From positions 685,093-749,092 of the forward strand of contig VZTI01003801.1 in assembly GCA_013397865.1 (NCBI GenBank): DNA of 64,000 nucleotides, given 5' to 3'. The DNA is from Struthidea cinerea. Its lineage: Eukaryota; Chordata; Aves; Passeriformes; Corcoracidae. The notes under the pieces were generated by a model, which had not been told where the DNA came from, searched no databases, and saw nothing but the letters and a program-made list of their open reading frames with translations. Positions 11,501 to 26,500 of this stretch are shown piece after piece (the first letter of the stretch is position 1; each line of letters opens with the position of its first letter). Position numbers and translations under genes: made by a program.

Positions 11501-14500
11501 ATGATGAAAAACATGTTGTTGATTTACAATAAAACGACGCACTCGAAAGTGTCACAGGTATTGGGGAAGATGTTTGAGTCTGGTGGCTTTTCAATACTGC
11601 TAAGAAACATATTGAGGTAGGTTTATGTTTGGTTTTATTTTAAAGCATCAACCTTCACGTTGAAGAAAATAAGTGACTGGACTTTTGCTTCTCCCCAAGT
11701 CACAGGCATTATGACTTAATCCACACCTGCCTTTCAATTCCTCTGAGCTGCCTCTTTCCCTGACATTTGGAAAAATACTCCCATAGGTCATCACACGGTA
11801 TTTTCTCCTCATTGATAAAGGTTTTGCCACCCTAGAATCCTAGAATAATGCTGACAGGGACATCTGGAGGTCTGTGCTCCATTCTCCTGTTTCAAATACG
11901 ACCAACTTCAAACTCTGAGCAGGATGCTGAGGGCCTCATCCACTCAAATTTTCAGTATCTTGCAGAATGGAGATTCCCCACCCCCTCTGGGCCCCTGGTC
12001 CCACAGCAGACCACCCCATTGTGAGAAATTATTTTTCTTCTCTCTGGTCTGAGTTTCTGTCAGCCCATTTCTCTGTCTTGTCAAGGCCCAAAGGCAGCCC
12101 TGCCTGCTCTCCTCCTCTCCCTTAGAATAGCAGGGGGAAAAATACGGAATTTGCAAAGTCAAGGTAGTATCATCTAACCAGCTTTATGTTAAGGCTGAGC
12201 CTGTAGGGGTTTTTATTAAAAAAAAAAACCCTGAAGGTTTTTTTTTAAAAAGAATGCCAAATAATACCTTCCTTGTACCTTCCAGTTTACAGTTTGAATC
12301 AAGGGTACTCAATCTTTTCCAGGCTGCTCTTGCAGCAGGGAAAGTAAGAGCTGCAGGATGAATCCCATAAGCCACATAGCCCAGATTGCTTTTCTCAGCA
12401 GCCTTTCTATCCAAGAGTGTCAATCTTTATATTCTTGGGATCTGAGTCCCACTTGTTGAAAACTGCTGGTCTAAATTACTTTTCACCCATCAAAGGATCC
12501 TGTCCCCCTCCTCCAGGCAATAAAGTTTCTTTTAATATCAGACCAAGCAAAGAGTCCGCCACAGACTTCTGAATGCCAGTAAGCCAGTCCGCAGGCAGAC
12601 TGGCTTTATCCTCATCCCAGGCAATCGGGATGTCCTGACACCTCACGAAATTCACTTCTTAGAGCACACTGGCTCTTTTAACACCCCTATAAAGCCAAAC
12701 TGTCTGAAAAGGGGATTTACAGCCAGCTGGACTCCTCTTAAGCAGATGCAGAAAAGAGAAGAAGTGAAGCTCTGCTCTTTGAGGAGGTCAGACACCCAAC
12801 TCCAGGCTGAAGGGAAATACCTCCCTACACTCAGGAGGCACCACCAAACCTTTCCTAGTGCTTGGTGCCTAATCCAGACGGGCTGAAGGAGTCAATCTTA
12901 CTGGAGTGCAGAGTCATTGTCCCTGGCCTAATACCTACTCCAGGATGTGTAGGCTTAAACACACTCTTCAGCATGCCTAAGAAATCCCTCCTGTCCTGCA
13001 GTGTCCCATTTGTGAGCATCACCCCAAGGGTGACACCACACTGACCAGCAGCCTCAGGGTGACTCCCTGGGGCAGCTTGGTAAGGGGTGAGCACAAAGGG
13101 ATTTTGCACTTCCACAGATTTTAGGAATACTTGCTGTCTTAGACTTCAACCTGTGGCATTTCATTACCTGAGTGCCAGGGCCCCTGCATTTACATGTGCC
13201 CTGGTAACCTGCTGGTTCAACTTGCAGAAACCACAGCTTTAGAGCAGATCTTTGTCAGTCTCCTGCTGGAATTACACCCCGCCCTTAATTCAATTGAAAA
13301 AAATATCAACCTAGACTTTGCAGCCTGTTGACCTGGCTAATTTTCAGTCTGTTTCTGGTTTGCATAGAGGGGAATGGCACAAGGAAAAGATGTTGATATC
13401 ACTGTGCAAGAAAACAAAGGGAAAAGTGGAGAGGTTTTTACTTCTGCCTGCCAATCTCTGTTTATGATGACAGAAGCACCTTGCCTAAGACCCTCTTTAG
13501 TCCTCTTAGCTGAGAGCAGTTCAGCTTCCCTGTGGCACAGGAACGTTGCTATTGGCATCCATGCCGCCAGCTCATCCCAGGAGCACACAATGATAAAAAA
13601 CACCAGCATCTTGAAATCCCCCTTCTCAGTATGCCACAACTTACTTTCAATTTCTTGACCTTTTGTTCCAATGCCTGCATGCTGGTTGGAAGCTTCACTT
13701 TTTGCAGCTCTTCCAGCTCTTGCTCAGTTTTATCAAGCCAAGCAGAGATGTCACTGAGGTCTGAGTCCAGCTGCTGCCACTGCTGCAATTTCTGTTTCAT
13801 CCTAAGTTTATTTCTGAGGTCTTGAGCTTGGATGAGCTCCCACCTATCAATAATGCCTGCAAATAATAAAAAACCAAACATTTAAATCTTCAGTAGAGGA
13901 AGGAGTATGCAAAACAGATGCAAGAAGTTTTGCAAGTAAATTATTCTCCATTCGGCTTGAGACCAAATAATTGTTGTAATGTATTATTCAGCCACATCTT
14001 TTCTTGAGATTCTGCAGTGTCTAAATTTCATATTGCTGGTCAAGTTATCCACATAGCAATGCTACAGAGAATCTAAATCACAGTAATTGCAGATGTTTTA
14101 ATTCACTTGGAAGAACAGACCAAATCTACAGAGACACAATTCAATGAGCCTAGCTGTGATTTGGTGAATGCCAAAATTCATCATGGCACAAATATGATTC
14201 AGCAGTTAGGATTTGGGTTTGTGTTTTATGTCTATGTGGAGCTGCTGGAAAGAGCCCAGAGGAAGCCACAAAGATGATGAAAGGGCTGGAGCACCTCTCC
14301 TGTAAAGACAGGCTGAGAGAGTTGGGGCTGTTCAGCCTGGAGAAGAGAAGGCTCCGGGGAGACCTTCGAGCAACTTCTAGTGCCTCTAGGGGCTCCAAGA
14401 CAGCTGGAGAGGAGCTTTTGACAAGGGCATGGGTGACAGAACAAGGGATAATGGCTTTACACTGATGGAGGGCAGGTTTATATTGGATCTTAGGAAGAAA

Positions 14501-17500
14501 TTCCTTACTGTGAGGGTGCTGAGGCCCTGGCACAGGTAGCCCAGAGAAGCTGTGGATGCCCCATCCCTGGAAGTGTTCAAGGCCAGGCAGGATGGGGCTT
14601 TGAGCAACCTGGTCTGGTGGAAAGTGTCCCTGCCCAGGGCAGGGGGGTTGGATCTACGTAACTTTAAAGTCTCGTCCAACCCAAACCATTCTAATGACTC
14701 TATGTATCATCAATTCAGTGCTAAAGGGCATGGAGATGCCATCTGTGTGATCACTAACACTTCCTGAAAGCACATCTAAACCATTCTCAGGCTTTTCCTA
14801 TTCATCCCAGACATGGGACACAACCCTGGACGATTTATGAGACCAGAGACATTAAGTAAGCTGGTGCACGTAGCTGCACCCTTCTTTTTAGCACATTATT
14901 TGCTTTTGTGATTGCAGTCCAATGTGTTGTTACAACCTCAAGCACCTGAAACCAGGAACGAGGTCCTAAAAGGTCAAGAGAACCAGCCTGCTGGTCTGTT
15001 TGCAAGAAAGGACCACTGTAAAGACACTGGAGAACAGAATACATTACCAGCTTTGACAACATTTCTGCAAATGGGAGCTGTAGCATCTTGTTCCATGGAG
15101 TACCAATAACTCCACACAGCAATCTTATTTTAGACAGAGACTTCTGTTTGAGTTCTGATTAAAAGTCTCTGAAGTGTTCAGCATCACACAAAAGCGAAAT
15201 TGTTCCCATTTATTGCAACAAGTGAAGAGATAGAAGTATATTATGAGAGAGAAAAATCTCAATTCTGGCAGAAAATGTGAAAGCTTGGAACAGCACACAC
15301 GGGTTGGACAGAAGCAGGTGAGAAGGCAGCTCAGTGAAACTTGGCAAAATACATTAATTTTTTTTTTTGTTCCCAAACGTGCTGCCTTTGTGCCATCTCT
15401 GCTTTGTCCCTCCAGAGTCACAGGACAAACACCACAGCCCCAAAGCCACTCCTAATGTTCTGTACCTGGCTGCTTCTCTGCTGCTGCTATATTCACAAGT
15501 TCTTGGTCATCCTGGGGCTCCTCATCGCTCATGTTGGCAGATGGAACTTTCTCCTTGCTGCTGCTGCTGCTTGCAGAGCTGAGCTGCTTCACCTGGAATG
15601 ACATTTTTGTAGGTGAGCCCTGCAGGTTAACAGGATGTCAAAGGTCCAACCTAATTTGTGTTACTTTGGGGTGGCTGGGCTGCTGCTGAGCTCTTGCATA
15701 TCAGATTTAGCACTGGGCTTCTGCAGCTTTGCTAACAGTTTACACTGTCTCTCTGTGCCTTTCCAGTAAACAAACACACACCATGGTGATGCCAATTACT
15801 ACAAGAGTGGACATGGCAAATTAATTTCTTTTGCACTACATGTACCAGACAATGTATATTTGCTGATGCTCTTTGTTGGATTGTGGGTCTTGGCAATACT
15901 GACTCTAAGGCTCTGAGACTGGATTAATGATGACAAAAGCAGCCAGATACCAGTACCACCCTGTCTGGAAGAGTGCTGACAACGGGTCCAGATCCACTGA
16001 GCCTGGCAGCTGCTGGTGAAGCCATGGCTGGCAAACAGCCACCAAGACTGAGGTACCAATGGACAATAAGCCATTTTGGCACATTTTTCAATACCTGGAA
16101 GCAGATTAAATGGTGTGTTGCATGTTAGAAAAGGACCCTTCAAATTTGCTTAGGAAAGGGAGATACATCAGTAAGTATCAAGAGATTCACACCCTCTCCT
16201 TTGTGGGGGTTAAATTCTCCTAGACTTGTCCTGTGACAACAGAGGAAGGAAGCTCCTCCAGACACTGACTGACCAGGAGTCCAACCTGAGCCACCACAAT
16301 TAATGTCTAAGTTTGCATGAAGTGAAAATTCCGCCCCAACTATTCCTTTCCTTCATGCTGGAGAAGGGAAATGGATGGAGTGACACAGAACAACAAACCA
16401 ACAGTGTAGAACAGGTTCAGTGCCCACAGAGCCTCCAACTCACATAGTCTGGTTTATAGGGAGTACTTGTCTCTGGTCCAGACAACACATTTCCAGCCAT
16501 CTCTGCCTGGTTGTATCTGTGTTTCCTGCAGACTGGGCTACCTGGAGAATGCCAAGGATGAGCTTCTGAAACAGACTTTCCTGAAACAAATAAAACCAAA
16601 AATCACACACCATGAGCGGAATATCCCACCTCCATGAAGAAGCTGTTGCTTTGTATTAAGTTAGAAAGCGCTTTGAATAAAATGGCATCAAGTTATGGCA
16701 TAAAAATGACAGTTTTGCAGCTTTCCTTGCAAAGCATGCACATTTGCAAAACATCAACAGTGTTTCAAAGGTAATGAGATGAGAGCCATGCAGTTATGGG
16801 ACATTCTGTTTTCTTCTGGAAAATGCTTGAGTACAGGTATGAGTATTCAAAAAAACTAAAAGACAAGGCTGCACCGTGGTTTTGTGAAGTTTGCATCCCA
16901 ACAGTAACTATCACACATCTGCAACATGTCAGTGGGAACAAGTTAGACATGTCCTGGTTTGGAGAATGTTTGTTCTGGATTTAACAGACAGGACATATAT
17001 AGTTCTGTCATGCACAAACCACAGAAAAATACTTGCAGAGTTGGAGCTACGGCCTTCAGTAATTATGCAACCAAAATTAGAAACAACTAAAAATTGATAC
17101 TACCCAGAGCAAACCACCGAGAAAGAACCAAAAGACTTTGGATCAGTACAATGAAATGCACATTAACCACCTTGGCATTTACCAGGCAAAATCTAAATGG
17201 TGTGTTCTTGACTGCTTTTAATGTCCATGTGGATACTGCAGCGTAAGAACACCATGACAGGATGAGACATGGTGTCCACACAAGGCAGGAAGTCAGACAT
17301 TACGTATGAGAGAGGTTGAGGAATATAGCGTGCAGCACAGGGAGATTGCCATGTTCAGACACATGCATTAGCAGGTGCCTACCAGAAGATGCTTTCAAAG
17401 TTTTTGTGGTCATTTTAAGATATGCCTCAGGGTTTTCAGTGATTTCTACATCTGAAAAAAGAATAATGTCATTTTCCTCACTATTCAATATTTTCCAACT

Positions 17501-20500
17501 ATTAAAAACAACTGAAACAATGAGGGACAGCAAAGACAAAGAACAAAGTAAGTGGCTGGTACCATTTTCAAACATTCTTAAACAGTAAGGCTTCTAAAAC
17601 CTTATGTTTCTAAAAACAGAAGCTTGGTTTAGACAGTACCATTTCCTTCATCAAGACATCTGAGAGACGAGTCTGCTCACATCTATTAACGGTACTTGAA
17701 AACCAACCAACAATGTGGACACAAGACTTCAATCCCCCTCCCTTCCCACACAGGGACATCCTCCAGCTGTCCATGTCAAGCCAAACTGCCAGACATTGGT
17801 TCTCACCTGACAGAGCACTGTAGTATGTTGCTTCTTCATCATCTTCATGAGAGGAAGAACCTCCCACATCACCTGTGTGATCCCACTCCAGTGGGATGGA
17901 GTCAACGCTGACAGGGGTCTCACAGCCTGATCTCTCATGACCTTGAGTAGGGGGCACAAGGTGGCAGAGGGACTGTGTGGATGAGGGCCCCTCGGTGATG
18001 GCCTTCTTATGCCAGGGATCATTCTGGATTTCTCTGGAGTCTTCTTGATCGGTCTCATTTTCAGAGTTATCTTTTTCATCGTCCAATCCCTACAAATAAG
18101 TAACAATTACTGCGTATTAATAAGATTTACAAGAGATCTTAATGCGCTAATGATTGAGCCACACAGTACTACTGGAGACAGTTTTGTGGTGAGCTGCAGC
18201 AACCAAAGACCACGTGCCTAAAATTAAAGGGAAACGTAATTTCTGTCTTCCTCTTTTGCCAAAGCCAACCCTCATATCAGCAACTACCTCCCCTCTTTCA
18301 AGGCACTCAACCACCACCACAATAACTCTCCAACTTGCAGGAGGAGTACCGAGCTCCAAATGGACTTAACAGGTCAGTAAGGAAATCATGCTCAGGCAGG
18401 AGTGAACAGCTATTTGTAATTGCTCATGTTACTTTCTTTACCTGGCTTTCTAACAGATGTTCTTTCTTTTTGAGGCCAAGCAAACTGAGAATCATCTGAA
18501 AGTTCCCAGGGAAAAGCAAAGTGCATGTTGTTCCCCATTCAGGGTTTTCACAACAAAAGTCAGATGGAGTGGACAAACAAATACAGAAAGAGACATTCTA
18601 GCCGTATTATTGATATTAAAGAAAACAAAGTGATATTAAAACCACCTAAAAATATTTTGAAGCCTTCAAGCCACAACTACATAATTCTGAACCTTATGAA
18701 CTACCTCCATGCTATTCTCCAGATTCTGCAGATGGAGAGGCATGAAAGGATTGGCAACAAAGATTTAATTTAGCAAGGCTGGCACATCTACTGCAGAGCT
18801 CCCGACCCCTTGGAGCTCAAACCACTCAGTCAAGCTGCTATGAATAAGCAATTGCAATTCAAAAACAAAAATAACCATTGCAATTCAAACACCAAAATCT
18901 TATCAAAGCATTGAAACAACTGCTGCTTCTTACAGGATCCCTTGAAGTCAGTCTTTGATGGAACCGAGCAACTCGCCCAAACACCTCCTGACAGTATCGA
19001 TGAAGTTCTTCCAATTCATCTTCAATCAGGGTGGCATCCAAAGGCTCGCTCTTCTGTATCAACTGCTCCCCAAAAACGATTAGCTGATCAATCTTATTGG
19101 TGTTTAATGTTATTTCCTGTTGGAAACCCTATTTGGAACATAAAATAAAAAGAATTACTTCTTCATTGGCCCTTTCCAGCCTAAGGTTGTCCCTGTTTTC
19201 CAGCTCACTGCAGTGAAAGACAAGCAGCAATTGACATTGTTGTCTAATTTACTTTGGCAAATATCTTTTTACTCAAGAGGTCCAAAGGTTTGTTTTATCA
19301 GCAGAATTACAGTTCCAAATGAAGTGGCATTTTCTACCCATGTGTACATCAATATGGCTGCAGTGTCCTGAGCCTGCAGGGGATCATGATATGACAGTTC
19401 AGCTAATCAGAGTTTATTTCTCTGTTGGGTACACATGATCTTTTTCTCAGTAGCCAAGAAGTTTGTTTGGTTGCTTGGGCCTCCAGCCTACACAACAGTA
19501 AATCTACATCCCAAAGGAAGAACAGTGCAGGGAGAAAGGAGAAATGAGCATATGATATAGCAAAGAACTAGTATATTCCTCAGAATCACTGCACATTACT
19601 GATGTCTAGTTTCCGTTGAAATTCCCAGCTACAAACAATGAGTTCTGAGGAGAGATTGTACTATAATGCCAGAAAATAATGCCTGAATTTAGGAATATAG
19701 CTCTTACTGTTAACCAGCATCTGCTGCTTTCCAGGCCAGATACCACTGTCACTGACACACATTGTCAGGAGAAAATGGCAGGATAGAACTGAGCTTGAAC
19801 ACTGAATCTGAATTAAATACTGCACAGCTTAATCTTGATTCAGACAATACATCTTAACAATTTACTGTTGTCTTCAAACAAATACAGTCCTACAGAGACC
19901 TGGTGGCTACTGTGAAGTTACAGAAAAGCAGACGATTCTGTCAGGCAAGGGCAGCCCAACAGGATCACTGGGCTATAGCAAACAACTGCTTCATGAGGAT
20001 ACGTACATTTAACTGGCGCATTTTGTCGTCAAAGTTACTTTTTGAGAAGTGCTCCACATTTGTCAGCTGTAGGTCCATTTCTGTGAGCCAGACAAGGATG
20101 CTTTCCCTCGTTCCCTCAAACTCATCTCTCCGATTGGTGAAGTGCTGGATGCAAAAAAGGAGCCAGTGTTACATGACTTCAGCTACTAGAAGAGACAGGT
20201 CACAGGAACTCTCTGAAATCAGTGTTTTATTTAAAAACTCCTGTTCACCTTAAAGGCCATCAGGACACAAACAGCAGCATGCCACGTCTAAAACCTGTCC
20301 TCTTCCTTTAATGATGCTAGAACTGTGCCCTATACTAGTACACTATTTGGACAAAAGAGAGAGCAAAATTTTAGCAGTTCAAGATACTCCTATAAAATGA
20401 AGCTTCCACACATCCTTCTCCCACATCATTACACCAGGGACAGTTACTTGGACTGAGGCTTAACATCTAATTTGTTACAGAGATAAACAAAGGAAGCAAA

Positions 20501-23500
20501 CCCCATCTCTAATTAAAGTAATTAAAGCTATGAGATTAAAATCGGTTTTTACTGATTTTACAATGGAGAGGCTGGATCATGGACGACCACGCCAGTGTAA
20601 TTAATGCACTGTTTGGCATGGCATGCCCCACAGAAGCTGCTAACAGACATGCAGCTTGCCTGTTCTCATGGGGGGATTTACTGTTCAGGAAGGGGATCAT
20701 GTAACATCCCAAACATAACAATTTGTAGCTGCACAGATCAAACCCCATCACTGCTCTCACTGCCTCATCCACTGACTTCTGGGAGCGAACAGTTTTCCCT
20801 GTCAGTTGCTTGCAGCACTGCTATATTTAAAAATCTGGCAGTCCCAAGTTTCCCCCAGGGCACGGCACAGAGTATCTGCCCAGAGATCAGTTTAACTGAT
20901 GGGCAAGATACTTCTTTAAAGTGTCACAAGTACACTCTTCAACAACATTCCTCCTCAGGCAGGGAGCACAGCAGGAGCTGCGCCTTTCCATCACATCTCC
21001 ACGTTTAATGCCTTGTTGGTGAATCACAACTTGGCACGCAGTAGAGCTGATTTGGAAACTCCAAACCACATCTGCACTTGGGGCCCTTTTGTCTTTCTGC
21101 TTCTTACCTATGGAAAGGTGCAAGTGCATGAACACATCCTCCCATTACAAGCAGGTAAGAGGAAAGTGTGATAGGAGCAATGAGTACCGCAACTGACCTC
21201 CCAAAATTTGCTTTAAGCTTTTCTTCAGCTACCAAGAACCAATCTCCCAAGGTCAGGTTTACGCCACGTACTCGGTGACCCTTGCAGAGCTCCTCTGCTA
21301 TGCTGGTAGCTCAGGACACACAGAGTTGCTCTGATGTAGGCTTTGCTCTTGGGTAATTCCTGCAGAAACCTGCAAGTGCTCCTCACTTCCTCACCCCACT
21401 GTGCCATTACCTTGAGTCTCCTGAGAATGGAAGCGACTCGTTTCTGGAGGTTATCCCAGCGCTGGTTGCCCTCGTGCACCATCTGTTTGAGCTTGCTGGC
21501 GGAGTCGGTGCGGTTCTCGCGGGCCAGGCGCCGGTACTGCTTATTGATCAGCTCCAGCTGCGTGAGGCGCTCGTGGATCTGCCGCTGGAACGCCTGCAAG
21601 GCAAAGCGAGGAGCTCATTCCCTGGTGAGAGTCAGGATGTGGATATTACCCATCAAGGGAGATGATGCCCTCTCCCTTAAAAACAGACCATCCAACAGCA
21701 AAACTAAATCCAGATTTTAAAACCCATATTTTAAACCATCTGCTCAGACTTAGCTCACCGGGAAAAGAAAGAAAAAAATAAATATCAAACTACAAAAGTC
21801 TCTTGCCTATAAAAAACAAGGCTTTAACTTATAAGCGTCTGTTCAGAGCATTGTATTCTCCACATTAAAAAAAGTTCTGGAGACAAACAGACATCTAGCA
21901 GCTGCACACTCGCCAAATTATTTACGTTCCCTATACTACCAGTGCCACAGCAGTGTTTTCCAGCGACCCAGGCATTTTGCACAGACAATAAGTATTCAGC
22001 AGCCTGATGTTGAGCATATAAAAATAAGTTAAAAAATTCACCTCAAATTTCTTCAGCTCCTCTTTTGCATGTGTGTACAAGACCTCTGAAGAATTAGGCC
22101 TAGCTGCTATACTTTCAGAAGCTTTTAGCCAATCTTCAAAGCGAGAATAGTCATCCAAAAACCTCTGCCACAGACGCCAGGTTTCCTCGATTCTGAGAGA
22201 GCAAGAACAGAAAGGTTTTATCACAAGCTAACTATCAACTTTGGATTCTTTTTTCCTCCTCAAAATTCAGCTTGTGGCAACAGCTACAGCGTTTCCTCCA
22301 AATGCTGCCACAGACTTCTGTAGAGTAGGAAGAGAGACGTACTTCATTCGCCTTTCCATAGACATGGCACAGATGTTTCTCCACCGTCTGTCCAAGCTCC
22401 TGGTGGTTTGCTGGATGGAGTCACACTCTGTGTCATTAGCACACGCATCTGAGTCGTGTAGCAGGACTTCACAGATGCTAAACACGGACTCCACGCCCGC
22501 CGTGTGCTGCTCTATGTCTCTCTGCAGATCCTGCCATTGGCAAAAGAACAGCATCAGTGGAAGGAAACGTGCGTGGCTACATTTCAGCCAATAAAATTCA
22601 AAATGCTGCAGAGGATGGGGAAAGAGCAACTCCTGTGTCAGGAAAAGCTTATTTAGCTTTAGAAAGGACTTGCAGCATGAGCTGTGCAGATGACACAGGT
22701 CAGGAGAGAAATGCCATGCAAAAAAAGGGTTGTCCATCTTTGGTGTCTCAGTCTAAACTCAATCTTCCCATTAACAGTCTGGACAATTTTAATGTGCATT
22801 CAAAATCCAAACCTTACCTATACCGTGAATAAATTCTGACTAATTTTGACAGCACGAGATGACTGTCTCATATCAGGTTACTACACTGCAAGGCTTGTCA
22901 GAGAACTCTTAGTGCAGTACGTGCATTTTAGTGACTGATCACAGGCTGCAGCACGAAACACAAACACAAGTACCTGGTGTTACACTACTTTTCTTATTCT
23001 CTCTCGTAGGGCTCCTGCTCTGACAGACTGTTTTACAGGGTCTGGCAAAGACCTTTTGTCTAATCTACACTACAGGTTTCTTTTCCAGAGCCTGCATCTC
23101 CATGATATAGTCTGGCCTCTCATTCTGTAGCCATCGCTACTCTCAAAGTCAGTGTAATTGAAAGACAGAAAAAAAGTACCTATCTAAATATTTCTTATTG
23201 AAAAGGTAGATCTGTACTATGCTACCAACTTTAAATATTAATAAAATTACAACAGCCACTACAATTTCATTTTTTCAACCCATTTCTGGCTTTTCTAATG
23301 AAGGATACAGAGACTTTTGCTTGAATAACACTAGAGCAACAAACACAAATGAGTATTTTCCTGACAAAAGTGAACTGGAGTTCTCATTAAATGGTATTTA
23401 CTGATTTCAGTCAACAGAAGAAGCAGAATTGGTTTTGCTCTAGACTTAAAAAAAAACCCCAAACAAAATAAAACAAATAAAACCCCTGGAAACAGACATA

Positions 23501-26500
23501 GCTTGTAGCAAATACAAGAAGAGTTGAAGAAAGATTTTTCCCAGAAGACAACAAGCTGCAAGGAGTTGAGTATCACTAACTGGCAGTCCTCAGTGGTTAC
23601 ATGGGTACCTGAATCAAGGCCTGAGACATAAATGGTCAAAATATGGCTGGTGGGATTAGTAGTAATGAACAGCTGTAAGGAAGGTAGGAGCAAAAATCTT
23701 TACATGGATGAGACACTGCCAGAAGGAGACCCAACAGAAATTTTTACAGGTTACTAAGGATTCACAGCTATTTACTGAGCAAGATGCATCAGTCTCTTTT
23801 CAATACAGTCTCTACAGCTGGAAGGAGGCTCTACCTCACCACTGGTACCTGAAGCTTTATGAAGTCTCTTCTGAATTCATTACATTCCACTAAATTTACT
23901 GGTGTATTTGTGAAAATGAGAATTTTGACCACAGATTACAAATTTATTCTAACTTGCACTATTGGTAATGTTGCTGACATGATCTCATTACTTCAGGCCA
24001 GGCCTGGGTTCATGGAATAGCCCAGGCAGAATCCTTGCTGTTTTCCAAATGACCTAACTGCATTAAGTGAGACAAACACAACAAACTAAGTGAGAGGGTG
24101 AGGAGCATACACTGAACCCCACAAGGTACCATTCCTTCGACTCTGCATTGCATTGCCCAGAAAGCTTAAAGAGACCACACACTGCTAGATCTTTGCATGA
24201 CTGAAACACCTTTGCAATCTTAAAGTTAATATTATTCATGTTGTAATAACATGCCATAAAAACACCTCTGTGGATACACAAGGCTTTTAAATTTCATTAT
24301 TCAAGACTGCACAGGTAAAGCTTTTCCAGTCATGGATGTCAAATAAAAGAAGCCTGTAGGGCATATTTCTCACCATTGATCTGCTTTTGCTGAAATAATT
24401 GTTCACATGAAACCAGGAAAGATCTTTTCACTTGTCACACTCAGATAAATGTTTCACTAATGCGGAGCAAAAGCAGCTTTTCTTTTTACTGTGGTCTTTT
24501 TAGTCAGTACAGTCTTCTCATACTCAGCCTGCTAAAAAGCTACAGTAGAAGAAGTCTAGATGTGCCTAGAGGTCTGTATGTAAAACAGCATCAAAAAAAA
24601 TAAAGCAGTAAGTAGCTCTGAGCAGCAAATGATGGCTTACAGCTAACTGAAGCTTGAACGCTCATAATAAAAATAAATTAGTTTGGACACAATTCCTTTG
24701 TGCTCCATGCTCTGCTCAGCCTGGCAATTTATCATGGCCTTTGAGAATGCAAAAGGTTTGGATGAGAAGAAAATATTTCCTTGTTGTTTACATGGCCATT
24801 CACAATTCAGATGAAACCACCAGAGGCACTGGGCCAAGGCTTCTGGTGCTTGACCAGCTCCTGCAGTGGAGTCAGTGGGAGCCACCTCCACTCCTGTCAC
24901 AGAGGAGCTGGCCCTTCCCGTGACATCCGGGACACGAGTGCAAGGACAGCCACACCAACCAGCACAGAACAGAGTCCCCAGGCCTTGGTCACTCAGGGAT
25001 CCTCAGACACGAAAGCAGAAGCCAGAGAGAAAAGATGGAAAGGATGGGAAGGACACCAGTAAGTGTTCCTAAAGGCAGATGCCATAAGGCTTCCAAGCTT
25101 CTTAACTTGAGAGACTCACTCTTGATCTTTAGTTTGTGGGTAAATATTGTTGTTTAACACAAAGGCCAGATGACAGCCAAGCACTTAGAACCTGGGCAGA
25201 CTTACAGCACAGCCCTGAGCAAAGGATGACTCCACCATCAAGTCTGCGCTTTGGAGAAGTTTCTTTATCTTGCCTGGCTGCTGGCTAGAGAAATTTACTC
25301 CAGGACTATCCAACTCCTCTCCTAAGATGCCCCTGGTAAACAAATGCCTTGGATAAATGCCCACCAACACCCAGCAGTGTGAGGTTGGTTCACACTTGTT
25401 GTCTCAGCAGCATTCACACGCCAGCTCCCCAGCCCTGAGGGATCTTCAGAGCCTGCCTCTGGATCAAACCTCAGCCAAAGGTGTGCCTGCACAAGTCCAC
25501 CCTCCAAAGCTCAAGCATCCTGCTCTGCCAAGCTTGCTCTGCTGCCTGCAAGGAAAGGACGAGAACTGGAGCCAGTGGGGGCAGTGCATCAAATCGCAGC
25601 ACTTGGATCTGTCACGGCCACTTTGTGGAGAGCAGCATTCACGGCTTGTCAGTCTAAGTCATCCTCATGTACTCTGCCCACTGTCTGTGCCCTGCCTAGT
25701 CCTCAGGAAGTCTGCTGTACTGAACTGAGCAAATTTGCTTTTGTTTGTATTTTGCATGTTTTCCTTGGGTGAAGGGGGAGAGGAAGAAGTGGGGGTAATT
25801 CAACACAATATTGAAATTACTGCAAGCAAATACAAATTTTCCATGTAGCGCATCTTGGCAGGAACACGCCATGCAAAGCAAACAGTCAGAAGAGCTCACT
25901 CAAGAAAAGAAACAGGTGATTTTATACCAGGACCAATCAGCAGCATTTTAGCTCATTTACTCTGGCTGCTGCTATTTCCCACCTGCTGCTCTGCCAGTCT
26001 CTTCTGGATTTCTTGGTCATCACAGATGTCATAAACAACAGGCTTGGAAAGCTCAGACTCAATCCGGGCCAACCAGGTGCGAAGGTTACTCATGTTTTTG
26101 TCCAATAGTTGTATAAAAGCAAATGTTTCCTTCAGTTTCTTCACCCTAAGCAAACCAGGAAGAACATTTTGTTACAAAGATGGTCAATCAGTGGAAAGGC
26201 TGTTAGCAGGAGGAGGTGATGACAGGCATGGCTTTATGAAGCCATGTCGCATCAAGCAGCTGCCTGCCAATCAAGAGCCATGTTTTAGTCAAAACCTACC
26301 TAAATTGGCTCAGCAGGCCCTGCTCTACAGCTGCAAGCAGGTCTTGGGTGAAGGCTTTAATGAAACTCTATAAGCAAGGTGAATTTTCATCTGCTAGGGA
26401 GCACTGGACATTCATTTAAGTGGGAATTTGTACCAGAATTTGCCGCAGTTAAACTAAAATGGGTATCTATGGTCTGATTTTCCTGCTGTGAATTATGCTC

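Noticed and set aside
14274..14767. Open frames on both strands at 14.2-14.7 kb
   Set aside because: They are translations of a CR1 3' region and have no independent coding support.
24640..25730. GC-richer intronic open frames
   Set aside because: No spectrin character, no fitting splice sites and no recognised protein.
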